Source of the DNA: Pulicaria dysenterica
Lineage: Eukaryota; Streptophyta; Magnoliopsida; Asterales; Asteraceae
Length of the DNA: 64,000 nucleotides
NCBI GenBank assembly: GCA_947179395.2
Contig: OX359289.1
Coordinates: 79,044,229-79,108,228, forward strand
Direction: 5' to 3'
Part shown: in pieces, positions 21,580 to 33,800 of the stretch
Layout: each line of letters starts with the position of its first letter
Numbering within the stretch: position 1 is the first letter of the stretch
Translations under genes and position numbers: made by a program
The notes under the pieces: model-generated
Told to the model about the DNA's origin: nothing
Database searches by the model: none
Seen by the model: the letters and a program-made list of their open reading frames with translations, nothing else

Positions 21580-23731
21580 TGGTGTGCAGCCCTCGTACGG
21601 GTAATTTTAAGATGATTAAAAGCTTTTTCACACTGATGTTTTAAATTTATAAAGTGGAATTACAAAATAAATACTACACATGACTCAGGCAAGTATGACC
21701 TGGTCAGTAGTAGTATAGATAGGGTAAGACCGAGTGTCGAACCACAGTGATAAAAGTGATTTTCTGGCAGCTACTAGAACTCAAACATCATTATTGTTTG
21801 GTGAAATAAAAACATGTGATTTTTAGATTTTGATTTAAAACTAATGAAATAAACAAGTTACACTATCAAAATAATAAACAAGCGATTAGACAATCAGAGA
21901 AAGGATCACTTAGGCTTCAGAATCATCCTGGTTAGTTATGGCAATATTTATTTTGGTTTAATTGTTGATGACTTGATAAATTGCATTAAGCTCACAGTAT
22001 GCTGTTCTATCTAATACTCACGAGTCGTATTATCATGTAAATCATCACTCGAGTTATCAAGACTCAGATTTACAATCAAATATAACATGTAAGCATAAAA
22101 TCAAAAGACAATCACAGATTCACTTAACCATGTTTAAATCCAGCTACAAGCCATACATTCTTGGTCAAATGATATGTCTTATAGCTTTCAAAACATAAGA
22201 AATGTGTTAAAGTGATTTAAGAATGGTTAGAATAAAAGAAATAACAAACTGATTCTGGAACAGGGCTTCATGTGATCGCATGTCAGAGACATGCGATCAC
22301 ATAGAAAGACAGGCCCATGCGGTCGCATGCATATGGCATGCGATCGCATGGTGACTATTTACAACAGACCTCATTTTTACCCAAAGATTAAACACAAACA
22401 ACCTGGACTTTCATCCAAGGTTATAAGTAGATAGTAAATGAACACTATGATGTTATGAACCCAACAAGACTCAAACCACGTGCATTGGATTTAAGATCAA
22501 GTTTTATGTTATTTCTTTTAGATATCATCATGTTACGTACCATTTCTAGCACGTAACACATGCAAAGCGTGAAATACATAAGCATGTACATAGAATCAAA
22601 AGATAAGACTCTTAATGACATTATGGAATTCATTTCAACCTTAACATGTTCAAAAACATCTTTTTATCATTTTGTAGTATTAATGATCAAATAATATACT
22701 TACACAATTAAACTTTCATTTTGAGAAGTGAAACATGTGAGAAACCAAAATATGATAAACTTGGCCAACTTGTTAAGATCTGAAATGATTAAAGACAAGT
22801 TTCAAAAATGCTTTTCAAATGACAATCTTGCTTGTTATACCATTTCTAGTAATAACTACACAAGATCTTAAGATTAAACCAACATTCTTGAATATGCATG
22901 CAATATAACCTTGAGGTTTTCACACAAAAGGTTATCAAAACATGAACGTGAACAAATATATCACATGAATATGATTAAACACATTTACATTAATGATCAA
23001 AACATACTTTTATATCAAATGATCAAGAAAATGTTTATATTGCCATAACTTGGCCAAGAATCATCTTGGCCTAAGTGAAATAGTTTAGTTACACATGGTT
23101 ACAAGTAAAACAACAAGATCAATACTTGGATACATATTAAGAACATATAAGTTTAGATTATACCAAGCTATCCCGAGTTGTATACGTGATCAGAACCTCC
23201 ACTTGGTTTCTACACCTTTGGAATGGAGTTTGGGGTGTTTAACTACCACCAAATCAAAACCTAAGTGTAAAGACACCTTAAGTGTGTGTTTTGTGTATGT
23301 TTTATAGAGAAAATACGTGTGTGTGTGTGTGTGCTTCTTCGAATTCTTTCTGATGGTGTGTTTTTAATTTGTAGAGAATGAGCTCCTTTAAATAGGCCAG
23401 GATCGGGGGTCTTTGCGATCGCATGACTCGGTTTTGGGCGGTTGACAAGACAGCTTAGCTTGCAGAGGCTGCCAAATGCCAAAGCTAGATTCGCCCCTAC
23501 CATGCGATCGCATAGTTAGGGTATGCGATCGCATGACCCTGTCATTTTCACCAATTCTTCGTTTTTCATCTGTTTTGCACTCGTTTGTCTTGATATCTTC
23601 ACTTTAGGTCCTATTAACCTGCAATGGTGAACATTAAGCATTTTAGACAATAATTTGTACAATTCACGTTGATTCTGGATTAAATGTGAGGGTTTTCGAT
23701 GCGTAAAACATGTATAATTACTGATATATCA
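21580..23731 (-). repeat. Athila 5' LTR
   Basis: On the minus strand it runs from TGATATATCAG (23731) to ...GCTGCACACCA (21580), next to the PBS; about 2.15 kb. The outer edge is inferred from TG...CA since there is no partner LTR. It contains two clusters of CATGCGATCGCATG-type palindromes (22269-22350 and 23413-23535) and a GT microsatellite (23317-23333). Short ORFs in it show no homology. Confidence 0.65.
22269..22350. repeat. Palindrome cluster, CATGCGATCGCATG type
   Basis: CATGTGATCGCATG at 22269-22282, CATGCGATCACAT at 22290-22302, CATGCGGTCGCATG at 22316-22329 and CATGCGATCGCATG (perfect) at 22337-22350. A second cluster in the same LTR has TTGCGATCGCATG at 23413, CATGCGATCGCAT at 23501 and TATGCGATCGCATG at 23522. 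Confidence 0.8.
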
Positions 23732-25657
23732 GTGGTCCAATCACAATAAAAGTCATTTCAGCTCCCCTTCACGGCCGTAAAGGATTCTCTTCACGGCCAG
23801 TGAAGCACCAGTCCTTGACAGCCCATGAAGCCAAATCCTTTATGGTCATGAAGCACCACTTCAAGCCAAAATCAGTTTTATACTCCTCCCTCTTTTCAAG
23901 CATGCCTTCGGGATCAATCCTTGGCGTGTGACCTACTACTGACTCAGTAACTTGGTAGCAAATTTTCATACGCGTAACGGACACGTATGTGAGTAGTTTT
24001 TATACTAGTCCGTTGGAAGCAACTCGTTTGATAAGTATGGTAGTTCTGAGTTAAATGAGTTGGTGACTGCGTTGCCACGAAAAATCTCTCCATTCGGATA
24101 GCTGGGTTGGAATCAATTCTACTTCTAAATGTGCCAAATCCTGTAGCCCTAAGAATTTGATTGTTATGAACTTGCATCATTTTGGCACATACCAATATAC
24201 CATGTATATTGACCATTTTTTTTACTGCTAAGTGAAAAAGCCAGAATAAACAAAAAAATGGGATGCCAATACGAAACCAAACTCACACCTAAATTAACTA
24301 TAGGTAGATTAAGCATATGCAGGCAAGTATGAAAAGGGTCATGCCTGTCTAAATACTTCTACAAATAGCCAGTGTGTATATTATGACCACAAAAGTTATA
24401 TTATTTGATTAACAATGTAATTTTTTTTCTTTTAATAGAATGATTTAGGGGTGACAATTGTTGACCTATTTTCGTTTAAGGTTTGATTTAAAGTGCTTGA
24501 CTAGTTGGTATAAAACATAACTCGGTATCGAACATTTACAAGTCAATGGGATGGATTCGCCAAGTCCACAATTATTAATCTTTAAAAAGACTAAAATCAT
24601 GGAAATGGCTCGTCAGAAAGTATGTGCAAGTTTTTTTAATTCTTCTCAATAAATTTAACGCAATGGTACCACATCCTTCAATCCTGTCATGAACGTAAAA
24701 ACACACACATCAAGAATCAAAGCATACAACTTTGACGATGTTTGATTATGGCCAAATGTGATCAAGTTTGTATATAATCTCCAAACCTCTTCTACAAATG
24801 AAACTAAAAACACATCATACATACTTTTTGTTATTCTATTATATCACTGGAAGATAACCCATGTACCATAAACTTCAAATTCCAGTTCTCGAATCTAAAA
24901 ATCCCATCATTTACAAAAAAACGAGCATAATGTGCTCCTATGAGTGACGATGATAAGATGAGCAATCTGAGCAGGATAGGACACCATACCACACCTAAGT
25001 AACGACCATCTTGTGCTCCTAGGTAAAGGAATATTTAATAAAAAAAAGGAAAGATAAAGGAAAACAAAAATTATGCAAATTTGGACCCAGAATGCTAGCA
25101 TAATATAACCAGCTTTTTCCTAGACACCTAATCGAACACATTACATGCGGTTACTAAATTGCCAACAAATTGCTACAAATGAGAAATATATACATTGTGT
25201 ATGCACAATTCATTAACTGACTGAGTGTAGGAGAGCAAAAAAAAAGAAAGAAAAAGGAAGATCTAAAAGGCTGTGTATTTGAAAGAGAAAAATGTAACAA
25301 TCGAAGAGAGTTCTTCATATTTCACTATTGTACCTGAATCTAGAGTAGTGGGGGGGGGGGGGGGGGCTTGACCTGGTTGAGCAGGGCAAAAAGCAATGAA
25401 TCAGGTGTCATTCGGAAAACATAAATCGGATGGAGCAGGGGATCCAGTGCCGGGGGGGCCTGCGGCGAGTGTGGCTGGAGCACAAGGAGACCAATTCGGT
25501 GAGGGGGTTAAGGAGGTTTTTTTAACTGGAGAAAGGAAAAGTCTACGGAGACTTGAAGAGATCATTAGATTTGCTTAATAGTTACACAAAGAAAAACGGA
25601 TTTGCTCAATAGTTAGAAACTATTAGCATGGACACGTGTCAATTTTTGAGGGGTATA
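23732..25657. other. Intergenic region, no gene recognised
   Basis: AT-rich sequence with no recognisable coding domain. Near 23766-23860 there are further CG-centred half-palindromes (TTCACGGCCGTAAAGG, TTCACGGCCAGTGAAG), probably a fragment of another LTR. A G-tract lies at about 25351-25367. A 60-codon frame at 25396-25578 has no family resemblance and I do not call it. Confidence 0.5.
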
Positions 25658-26505
25658 TGTTTGCTCATAATGATGAACAAGTGCAGAAATAGGAGATGAG
25701 ACTTCGAATCTGTTTTATAAATATCTTTGAATGATGGATGTAACCTACAAAACAATGAAGATACAAAGGGGGAGTTTGTCACAAGTGATGACATCCCGTG
25801 ATTCACGGGAGGCCTGAGTCCAGCCATTCCCCCAGAATTGACGAACTGCAGGATAGTAGGGAGAGCCTGGGCCAGTTGTGCCCAGTCCATTGGTGCGTGC
25901 TGGGTAGGTTGAGTAGGCTGGGCGTAGTTTAAGTTCGTAAAGGCACTTCCCCCCACCCCTATCGGGTAAGGGAAGGGAGTATGCCCCGAAAATGGTGGGT
26001 TGTAAGTGAGAGGATTCACAACTTGCTGATGAGGTGGCAAGAAAGCATTTGGCCCTTGATGGGCATACAACAGCCTGGACGTATGAGATTGTTCCCCCGC
26101 GCCTTGGATGGTAGCCGAGCTAAAATATTGTGCAAGCGTTGCTAAGGCCGCCGAAACTTCTGTACTTACATTCTGTCCTTGATCTCTCGTGTTGGACAGT
26201 AGCGTGGCCGGGACCTGGGGACGAGCGGGCTGAGCCGTTTCCGGCCTAGACATACCACTTTGTAGGAGCTGCAGTAGATTGGTTGGTTGTATAACCGACC
26301 CACCCTCTAGGGCACTGTGCAAGACATGGGTTTCTGGGGTTGACATCCATGAAAGCCATGGGGGGTTAGCGCTTTGAGGGGTACTTTGAGTGACATTTCT
26401 TGGAGTGCTGGGCTGGCTTGGAGCACTACTGACTATAGGGGGTTCCCCTACAGTTGTGATAGTGGAGCCGGTAGGCGGTGTACTGAAAGGAGTGAGTTTC
26501 TCCAT
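25639..26505 (-). pseudogene. Gag-like ORF fused to LTR sequence
   Basis: ATG at 26505, 288 codons. The first about 248 residues are rich in Pro, Gln, Ser, Thr and Ala (MEKLTPFSTPPTGSTITT...) and include LAQALPTILQFVNSGG; this resembles the disordered N-terminal part of gag in large Ty3/gypsy elements, but the gag core itself is absent. At 25761/25762 the frame runs into the residual 3' LTR and flanking DNA, which supplies the last 40 residues. The fused tail is a by-product of the deletion. Function is unlikely. Confidence 0.6.
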
Positions 26506-26594
26506 AGTATTACGAAGAGATGAATATAGAATGGGGAGCTGTATAGGGACGAATGAGTTCTAAGTTACTGCGAGTAAGAATAGGGACGAACTTG

Positions 26595-26612
26595 TCCCAC
26601 GGATGGCGCCAT
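26595..26612 (-). promoter_or_regulatory. Primer-binding site of the deleted element
   Basis: The minus strand reads TGGCGCCATCCGTGGGAC, starting two or three bases after the LTR edge at 26614. TGGCGCC-type PBSs occur in Tat-clade Ty3/gypsy elements. Confidence 0.6.
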
Positions 26613-26613
26613 T

Positions 26614-27438
26614 TGTTTGCTCATAATGATGAACAAGTGCAGAAATAGGAGATGAGACTTCGAATCTGTTTTATAGATATCTTTGAATGATGGATGTAAC
26701 CTACAAAACAATGAAGACACTACGTTAGAGGACTTACAGGGGCCTGACCCTGTAAGCCACTCCGACGCTCAAGTTAGTCATGATAACCAGTAAACGGCTA
26801 TTATGAGAGTGTTTAGGTTATATTTGGTGCATACCTTGGTAGGAGGTGAAGATCTCCTATATATAGTCAAGGTGGTACTTGAAAGGACCGTCCAGATGAA
26901 GGACACGTAACGTCCTCTTCTGTGAGGAAGCAAAAAGGTTATATCTTTTTGCTTTGAGTAGGATTTGCTCCCCACTACGGTTGTCAGCCAATCATGGGTA
27001 GTTGGTAGTACTTTTTACTGTTTGAGGCATTGTCTCTACACTGTGAGATTTGCTCCCCATGACCGATGTCAGCCAATCGTGGGCAGCTTGCGTGTGTCAG
27101 AGGTTTCAGACATGTCACGCTTACTCTGACCTGTAATCGTGAGACACGTGCAATAGTTGACATGAGGTTGTAATGACTAGCTCCAGGGCTTATCTATGTA
27201 TAGTAACGGGCCTGCAGGGGGCGAGAAGACCTGTAATGAGGTTGGTAAGTATGTCAGGCCTGTTTTGACCGTGTAGTGAGGGACTGGGTCTGGCCTGGAG
27301 CTATCTTCGTGATGAAGGTGTAACTGACCTGCGACCAGTTACCCTGGACCAGGCTAGGACTGAAGTGGGCTATGTTAAAAGGACATTACCGGCAGGACCT
27401 ATGGTATTTTGCTGGGTCTGGACATGGGTACGTTATCA
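26614..27438 (-). repeat. 5' LTR of the deleted element
   Basis: An 825-bp LTR; its terminal 104 bp (26614-26717) match 25658-25761 with one substitution. It contains two related blocks reading GATTTGCTCCCCA..., followed by GTCAGCCAATC (about 26957-26994 and 27049-27080), a short internal repeat. Confidence 0.75.
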
Positions 27439-27443
27439 GTATA

Positions 27444-27486
27444 TACATATATATATATAAATGTTTTATATATATATATATATATA
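27444..27486. repeat. TA microsatellite
   Basis: Nearly continuous (TA)n with a short AAATGTTTTA interruption, between the retroelement's target duplication and the gene promoter. Confidence 0.8.
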
Positions 27487-27573
27487 GGTAAATTAGAAGA
27501 TAGAGGATGAATTAGGCGAACCGGGTCAAAACCATACGCTTTAACCGACACAAACTCTACCGCTTCCTTGTAC

Positions 27574-27584
27574 TATAATATATT
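27574..27584 (+). promoter_or_regulatory. Candidate TATA box of the E3 ligase gene
   Basis: TATAATATATT lies about 70 bp before the CT repeat and 190 bp before the start codon. Position and composition suit a plant core promoter, but no transcript data are available. Confidence 0.35.
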
Positions 27585-27649
27585 CGCTTTCGTTTACGGT
27601 AGAGGGATTGCGTTTGCGTACTGTGATTGTGTTCTGTTCTCCCCTTTTG

Positions 27650-27651
<2 letters not shown>

Positions 27652-27687
<36 letters not shown>

Positions 27688-27704
27688 ACACACACACACA
27701 CACA
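27652..27704. repeat. CT then CA microsatellite in the 5' UTR
   Basis: (TC)n at 27652-27685 followed by (CA)n at 27687-27704. Pyrimidine-rich repeats are common in plant 5' untranslated regions. Length variation here could alter expression. Confidence 0.85.
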
Positions 27705-27773
27705 TTCCCTCGGAATCAATCGAATTCGATTCAATTCTTGTTCATTCACTTCCACACAATCAAACCCTAGTTC

Positions 27774-29972
27774 ATGGAGAACTCCAAAGACCAGAACAAC
27801 AAGAACCCCAATAACGATGAAAACCCTAGCAATAATACTGACACTCTTGTTGATGCTCATCCTGTTGCCGAAGAAAACCACGACCTAAACCCTCCTTCTT
27901 CGATTCCTAGAACTCCCTTTACTAATCTCAGTCAGGTCGATGCTGATCTTGCCTTGGCTCGTACTCTACAAGATCAGGTATGTAATTCATTCGATATCTG
28001 GAGTACACATTTTCTCTTTTTTTTGTTTGTTAACTACCCGAGTTTGGGATTAGGAAATCTGATGTTTTGATACTTACCTCTGTTAGTTTGGGCATGATGC
28101 TATCGTTGCTTTTTGTGTGCTGTGGATTCGTATATATTGTCATGAACCCTAAAATCATATAACTTTGAATTATAAGAAGATTACACTATTGGTTGGTGAT
28201 AGTATGTGGTTTTGTGGCTTATGGGATTGCTGTTGCATTCACTAGGAAAGGGCATATATGATGTTAAGGATGAATGGCGACAGGAGTGACCATGAGAGTT
28301 GGGAAACTGGAAGTTATGTGCATGATGATGATGATGAATTTGATCATCACAATAGTGAATATGATGGTTCTGATGCTGATGAAGAAGAAGAAGAAGATGC
28401 ATTTGATGTGCATGCTCATCTTGATCATGGATCTGGAGAGGAGGATAGAGGCAGCGTTGGTGTTGAACTTGATCCTGCGTCTTTCCCAAATGATGAGGCC
28501 TATGCAAGAGCTCTTCAAGATGCTGAGGATCAAGAAATGGCAGCTAGATTATTGGCTCTCACTGGCATAAACGAAAGTGAGTTCTTATGATAAATTTCAT
28601 CTACTTGTAATTTTATTATATTGTCTGTATGGTTATCTTGCTTCTGTTTTCAGTTCTAAACTTAGATTTTAACAAAGTCTTTGCTTATTGCCAGTGGTTA
28701 CAGATGATGATGATGATATTGATGACCAAGGTGGTAATTCACAGGTGATAGTTTGATATGCCTTTTGGCTAAATAGTATTGTTACATCTGCATCAACATA
28801 ATGTCATTCTCCACAGTCTACAAATCTTACCATAAGTTTGTCGGGTATCGAACTAATAATCTCTTGTTTTATGTCTTCACATTATACAATAGTTGAAGTT
28901 AACAAGGGAGATAGGATAGAGAAGACTTGGTTAATATGAACATACAAGAATTTGTATCCTTGAATATATGAAAAAAAACTTAAATAATCCAACTTTATTG
29001 ATAAGTATTACACTAGTAGCGCTTACCAGAAAGGAAAGAAACTTAGAAGATTTTAAAGTATAATTAACATGTTCATATTATCTCTAGATCATCATTTATA
29101 TCAATTTATAATAACATAGATAGTAACATATTCATGTTATGTTACAGTAATATATTCAGATCTCAAAATTATAGTATTATACAAGTATGTATCATGTATG
29201 TGTTAACACTATATAAAATGATTACAGTAACATGATTAGAGAAGACATTAGTACAATTACGTAACACACTTTGGACTTCAGGAGAATAGTAGAAGACTAA
29301 ATTCTGGCTGATTATTTTCAAAATTTAGAATCAGAGTTCTCACTATTGATGGAGTTATTATTTAACCTCTGGTACCAGCTTGTAACACACCAGAATCTGA
29401 GGTCTTTTTACTACTAATAAACAAATATCCATGCAGCAAAAGTCTCAATATATTGAATTCGAGGAATTTGAAATATCGGTTTTAAATAAAATTATCTAAC
29501 AAATCAAAGTCTATAAACCTCATGAAGGTCCGAAGCCTTCTCTCCTCTTGCACAGTCTCTATATTGTAATGATCAGTATGATACAAGCTAGGTCAGCTAA
29601 TGCCGGTGAGTTTATGGTTTCCTCTTTGTACAAAATATTGCACCTGAACCAAGGTAGTTAAGGGTGAAGGTGAACTTAGGTGACATGTCCTAATCAGGGA
29701 ATAAGACGAGAAGCGACAAAAGGCGATGGCCGGAGTAAACTAGTAAAGTTTTTAAAGCATAGTCAGAAGATATATTTTACTAAAAACATTTAGGAAGACA
29801 TAAAGTAATGGGGTTCGAGATTGGGCCATATTGGCTGATGAGTTCTTCTTAAACCTTAATTACATCCAACAACCACTGTACCCAATCAATGTTGTAAAAC
29901 TCACTAGGCGCTAGTGTAGCGAGTAATCGGCTAGACTAGGAGTACTCAGATTGGAATACATTAGAAAAATCT

Positions 29973-30027
<55 letters not shown>

Positions 30028-30258
30028 GAGGGTTCAAACGAGAACTGTTTTTCTTACGAGAACTGCGAGAACCAATCTCAGCTGTTCCTTGGATATGGGA
30101 AGTTCATGTTCATGGATGGAGAGCGTGAAGGGGATCAAGTGTGGCAGGGTGCATGTGAGAAATTCATGGGTGTGCAATGACATTAAAGGAGGGGGAATTG
30201 GACGGCTCAGATTGGTTCTCGCAGTTCTCGTACGAAAAACAGTTCTCGTTTAAACTTT

Positions 30259-30309
<51 letters not shown>

Positions 30310-30810
30310 GGCAGATTTTTTGGGTTTCTGTGAAACCACTAAAATATAAAATAAAACGTGACGAAAGTAACATTAAAATAGAAGAGATTTGAAAAACTCA
30401 CGTAGAATGGAGGATGATAGAATAACCAGATAATTATGTGAAGGATTTTTTGTTGTTGTTGTTATGGGGTTATAATATGAAGAACATAAAAGGATATAAG
30501 GAATATATGGGTATGAACTAAGAGAATAGGAGGAGAAGATTTAGAGAGCCATAGCAAGAAAGCAAATATCTTATTACTTGAAGGTACCTACAATGCAATG
30601 GAAAGGAAAACTTGATCGGTTTTTATAACCGATTGATACAAAAAGAAGATGGACAAAAACAAAAACCGAAGTTGGCTAAAAGATACTAGACAACAAAAAC
30701 CTAAGTCTACTAAAAGGGATGCAGAGATTCTCTTGAACATGAACATGACACTTATTGATGCTTTATGACACATTATGCCATATTGTGCCACCTATTTTAT
30801 CAAAGACAAA

Positions 30811-30847
<37 letters not shown>

Positions 30848-33800
30848 TTTGTTTTTTATTTATTATTATTATTATTATCATTATTATTATTTTTTTAAGC
30901 ATCATTTATCTTCAAATCGTATGATCTTTTTAGAAGTCTCTGTATGTGATATGCGGTGGTCATTACGAGACTATGTGATAGGCTAAGTGATAAGAGTGAA
31001 AGCTGATGTGACGGTGTGGTAGGTGTGATAGAGGGTGACCACTCTGGATACTCTTATGAGAAGCAACAACCCGTGGTCATCTTGTGTGTTAGTGTTTGGT
31101 TCATCCATTGATGCCGACAAGAAAACACATTTTTTTTTCTAAAAACTGTTTGTGTAGGTGTAGATGATACTGTAGTTGATTAATGGGTGGACACTGAACT
31201 CTTAACCGAAAATAAAAATACGAGATGAAAAAGAGAAGAATAGATGAGCGTCAATGAAAATATGTACTATACAAGTTAAAAAAAACTCTCAACATGCTAT
31301 AATTTAATTACTTGTTCATTATAAAATGATATTTATTAAGAAAGTAGGTGCTTAAGTAAAAGATGGAATCACAACGCAAAAAGCAACGATTGTTGAGTAT
31401 AGTTATTTTCGATCAATGTTCATAGCAAATGGAGGTTTCATAGTAAAAATTGGGTTTGTAATTTTATAAAATTGGTATTAAAATACCAAGTTTCATGACT
31501 TTAGTATTATGTGTATATTAGACTATGATGGTCATACTTTCGGCATTGACAAAATCAAGTATTGATAAAAACAAGTATTCATCCTTGAAATGTTAACATG
31601 AAGCACGGCCTCAAAGCCTTACTAGTATATATATATATAGGAAGAAGTTCAATTGAGAACCATTTTCAGTGCGAGAACCAATCTGAACCGTCCAATTCCC
31701 CCTCTTTCAATGTCACCCATGAATTCCTCACATACACTCTGCCATACTTGATCCCTCCACGCTCTCCATCCATGAATTCCACTTATCAAATCAACGGCTA
31801 AGATTGGTTCTCGTGGTTCTCGCACTAAAATCGGTTCTCAATGGAACCCTCCCCATTGAGAACCGATTTTAGTGCGAGAACTTCGAGAACCAATCTTAGC
31901 CGTTGATTTGATAAGTGGAATTCATGGATGGAGAGCGTGGGGGGATCAAGTGTGGCACGGTGTATGTGAGGAATTCATGGGTGGGCAATGACATTGAAAA
32001 AGGAGGAATTGGACTGCTCAGATTGGTTCTCGCGGTTCTCGCACTAAAAATGGTTCTCAATGGAACTTCTTTATATATATATATATACATACATATATAT
32101 GTATGTATACACACACATATATAGGAAAGGGTTCAAATGAGAACTGATTTTGGTGCGAGAATTGCAGGAACCCATCTTTGCCCTTGATTAAAATAAGTCA
32201 ATAGCTAATAATGCTAATGACATAATTGTAAATAAGGAATTAGACACCATTACAGACATCAATGACTCATTAATGAGGGGTATTTTGGGAAAATCAAGCC
32301 TCATTAATAACGCTCCACTCGGACATAATTCATGGTTGGGTATCTATATAAATCACCAAAATACCTCTATTAATGAGTTATTAATGGTGTTACAAATGGT
32401 TTTAAAGATGACACATTAATATATTAGAACTCTTCTTTTTAAAGATGGAAAAAATTGCCGCCCTTTTTGTTGCATGTCAAACTTCATGGGAATGTGATTG
32501 TGAAATACATTCCATTAAACCCATGTTCCTGGAAGTTACGATTTAGAACGTGGTTTCTATTGTTTTGGTTTGTTAACAATTCATTGGATTTTTTTCTAAT
32601 TTTGAACAGATGTTTGGCGCCCTGTAGTTTAATTGTAAAAAGTTTTATTTAGTTCCTACGTGGGTTGAAAGTTGCATTTTTTTTAATGATCAATGATCAC
32701 ACAAGTGTTTTTTCTGTTTTTCAGGATACATGGGATGATGTTGATCCAGATGAATTATCATATGAGGTAATTTCACTTAAAAAACCTTGTTCTATATGGT
32801 TGACTAATATTCAACTCATATTTAAAGTTTTTTAGGAATTGATTGCTCTCGGTGAAGTAGTTGGGACAGAAAGTAGAGGCCTGTCTGCTGATTCGATTGC
32901 TTGTTTACGCTCAGTAACATACAAGTCGCAAAATAGTCAAAATGGAAGCAGTGAAACGTATGTTAATACAAGTCTAGTTTTCTTTTATTCTTTTTTTTTT
33001 GAGTAAATTAATAATTTATTTCTCTCATACATCAGATGTGTTATATGTCGCTTAGACTATGAAGATGGTGATAACTTGATCTTGCTTTCATGCAAACACT
33101 CCTACCATTCTGAGTGCATAACAAACTGGTTGCAAATAAACAAGGTACATGAACTCAATACTGCTGTTATTCTGCACGCTCTTTGGAGTCTGACAACAAC
33201 TGTTTATACAAATATAGATATTTTTTTGTCATTTGCTACTATTAGAAAGAGGGGGAGGGGGGGGGGGGGGGGATGCAAAATTTGTGGTTTGGGTTCACCT
33301 ACTACAACTTTTCGTTAACACAATCTATTAATTTAGAGCACACATGGTGCATCAACATGAGTTCCTTCTACTATAAATAATATTCTTCTCGTGAACCTTA
33401 AAGAAAAATAAAGTGTTAAGTAATAGCAATAAGCGAAAAGAAAAACCACAATTTATAAAACTAGAAAATTGTCAACAATCATTCTTAGGACACAGTTGAC
33501 CCTATCACAAAATATAAAATTAGTGAAGTAATAGCAATAAGCGAAAAGAAAAATCACAGAACTATTCATCTCCACTAACACCATTAGATCCTTGATACGA
33601 ACTTGCAGCACGGAAAATCTTAATCTATTTCTTATTTTCATTATGATGAATTGATGAGTGAATCCCTCCTCCGTAATTCACTCGTCATTCAAACTAAACT
33701 CATTAAGATTCAACGTTTTGTGTTCTATCACTTGAGCTTGAATCTCTCTTTCCCTCTCTTTTACTAAGTTTTAGATTGTACATCACATACATAAAATCGT

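Larger units (their letters stand above)
15696..23731 (-). mobile_element. Athila-type Ty3/gypsy element, 3' part missing
   Basis: On the minus strand the order is 5' LTR (23731-21580), PBS of the TGGCGCCGTTGCCGGGGA class, a leader with three small related ORFs, gag, protease, RT-RNase H and an integrase that loses similarity near 15712. RT and integrase wording (NKYILVAVDYFSKWAEA, DLGASINLMP in the protease, FMDDFSVFG in RT) is characteristic of the Athila lineage. No env region or 3' LTR is visible. The Tekay-type insertion sits at the broken end. All long frames contain stops. Confidence 0.8.
25658..27438 (-). mobile_element. Internally deleted LTR retrotransposon flanked by GTATA
   Basis: GTATA at 25653-25657 and 27439-27443 flanks a unit with TG...CA ends. 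On the minus strand: a complete 5' LTR (27438-26614, 825 bp), PBS (26612-26595), a Pro/Gln-rich gag-like ORF from 26505, then directly the last 104 bp of the 3' LTR (25761-25658, one mismatch with the 5' LTR). Pol, PPT and most of the 3' LTR have been deleted. The PBS class points to a Ty3/gypsy (Tat-like) element, but no diagnostic domain remains. Its right end lies about 335 bp upstream of the ligase start codon. Confidence 0.8.
28745..32724 (+). other. Intron 3 of the ligase gene, repeat-loaded
   Basis: A 3980-bp intron bounded by CAG|GTGATA and TTTTTCAG|GAT. It contains a possible LTR remnant, a hAT-like fragment, four copies of small TIR elements and several TA tracts, listed separately. 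No alternative exon was identified. Confidence 0.8.

Noticed and set aside
25396..25578. 60-codon ORF MNQVSFGKHKSDGAG
   Set aside because: No homology recognised, next to a G-tract, with no supporting promoter or splice context.
27568..27888. Overlapping ORFs running through the CT/CA microsatellite
   Set aside because: Low-complexity Leu/Ser and Thr/His translation of the repeat; the real start codon is at 27774.
28181..28570. Antisense and alternative-frame ORFs rich in His, Met or Ile over exon 2
   Set aside because: Shadows of the GAT/GAA-rich acidic stretch of the ligase coding sequence.
30164..30392. ORFs containing runs of Tyr-Ile
   Set aside because: Translation of the TA microsatellite within intron 3.
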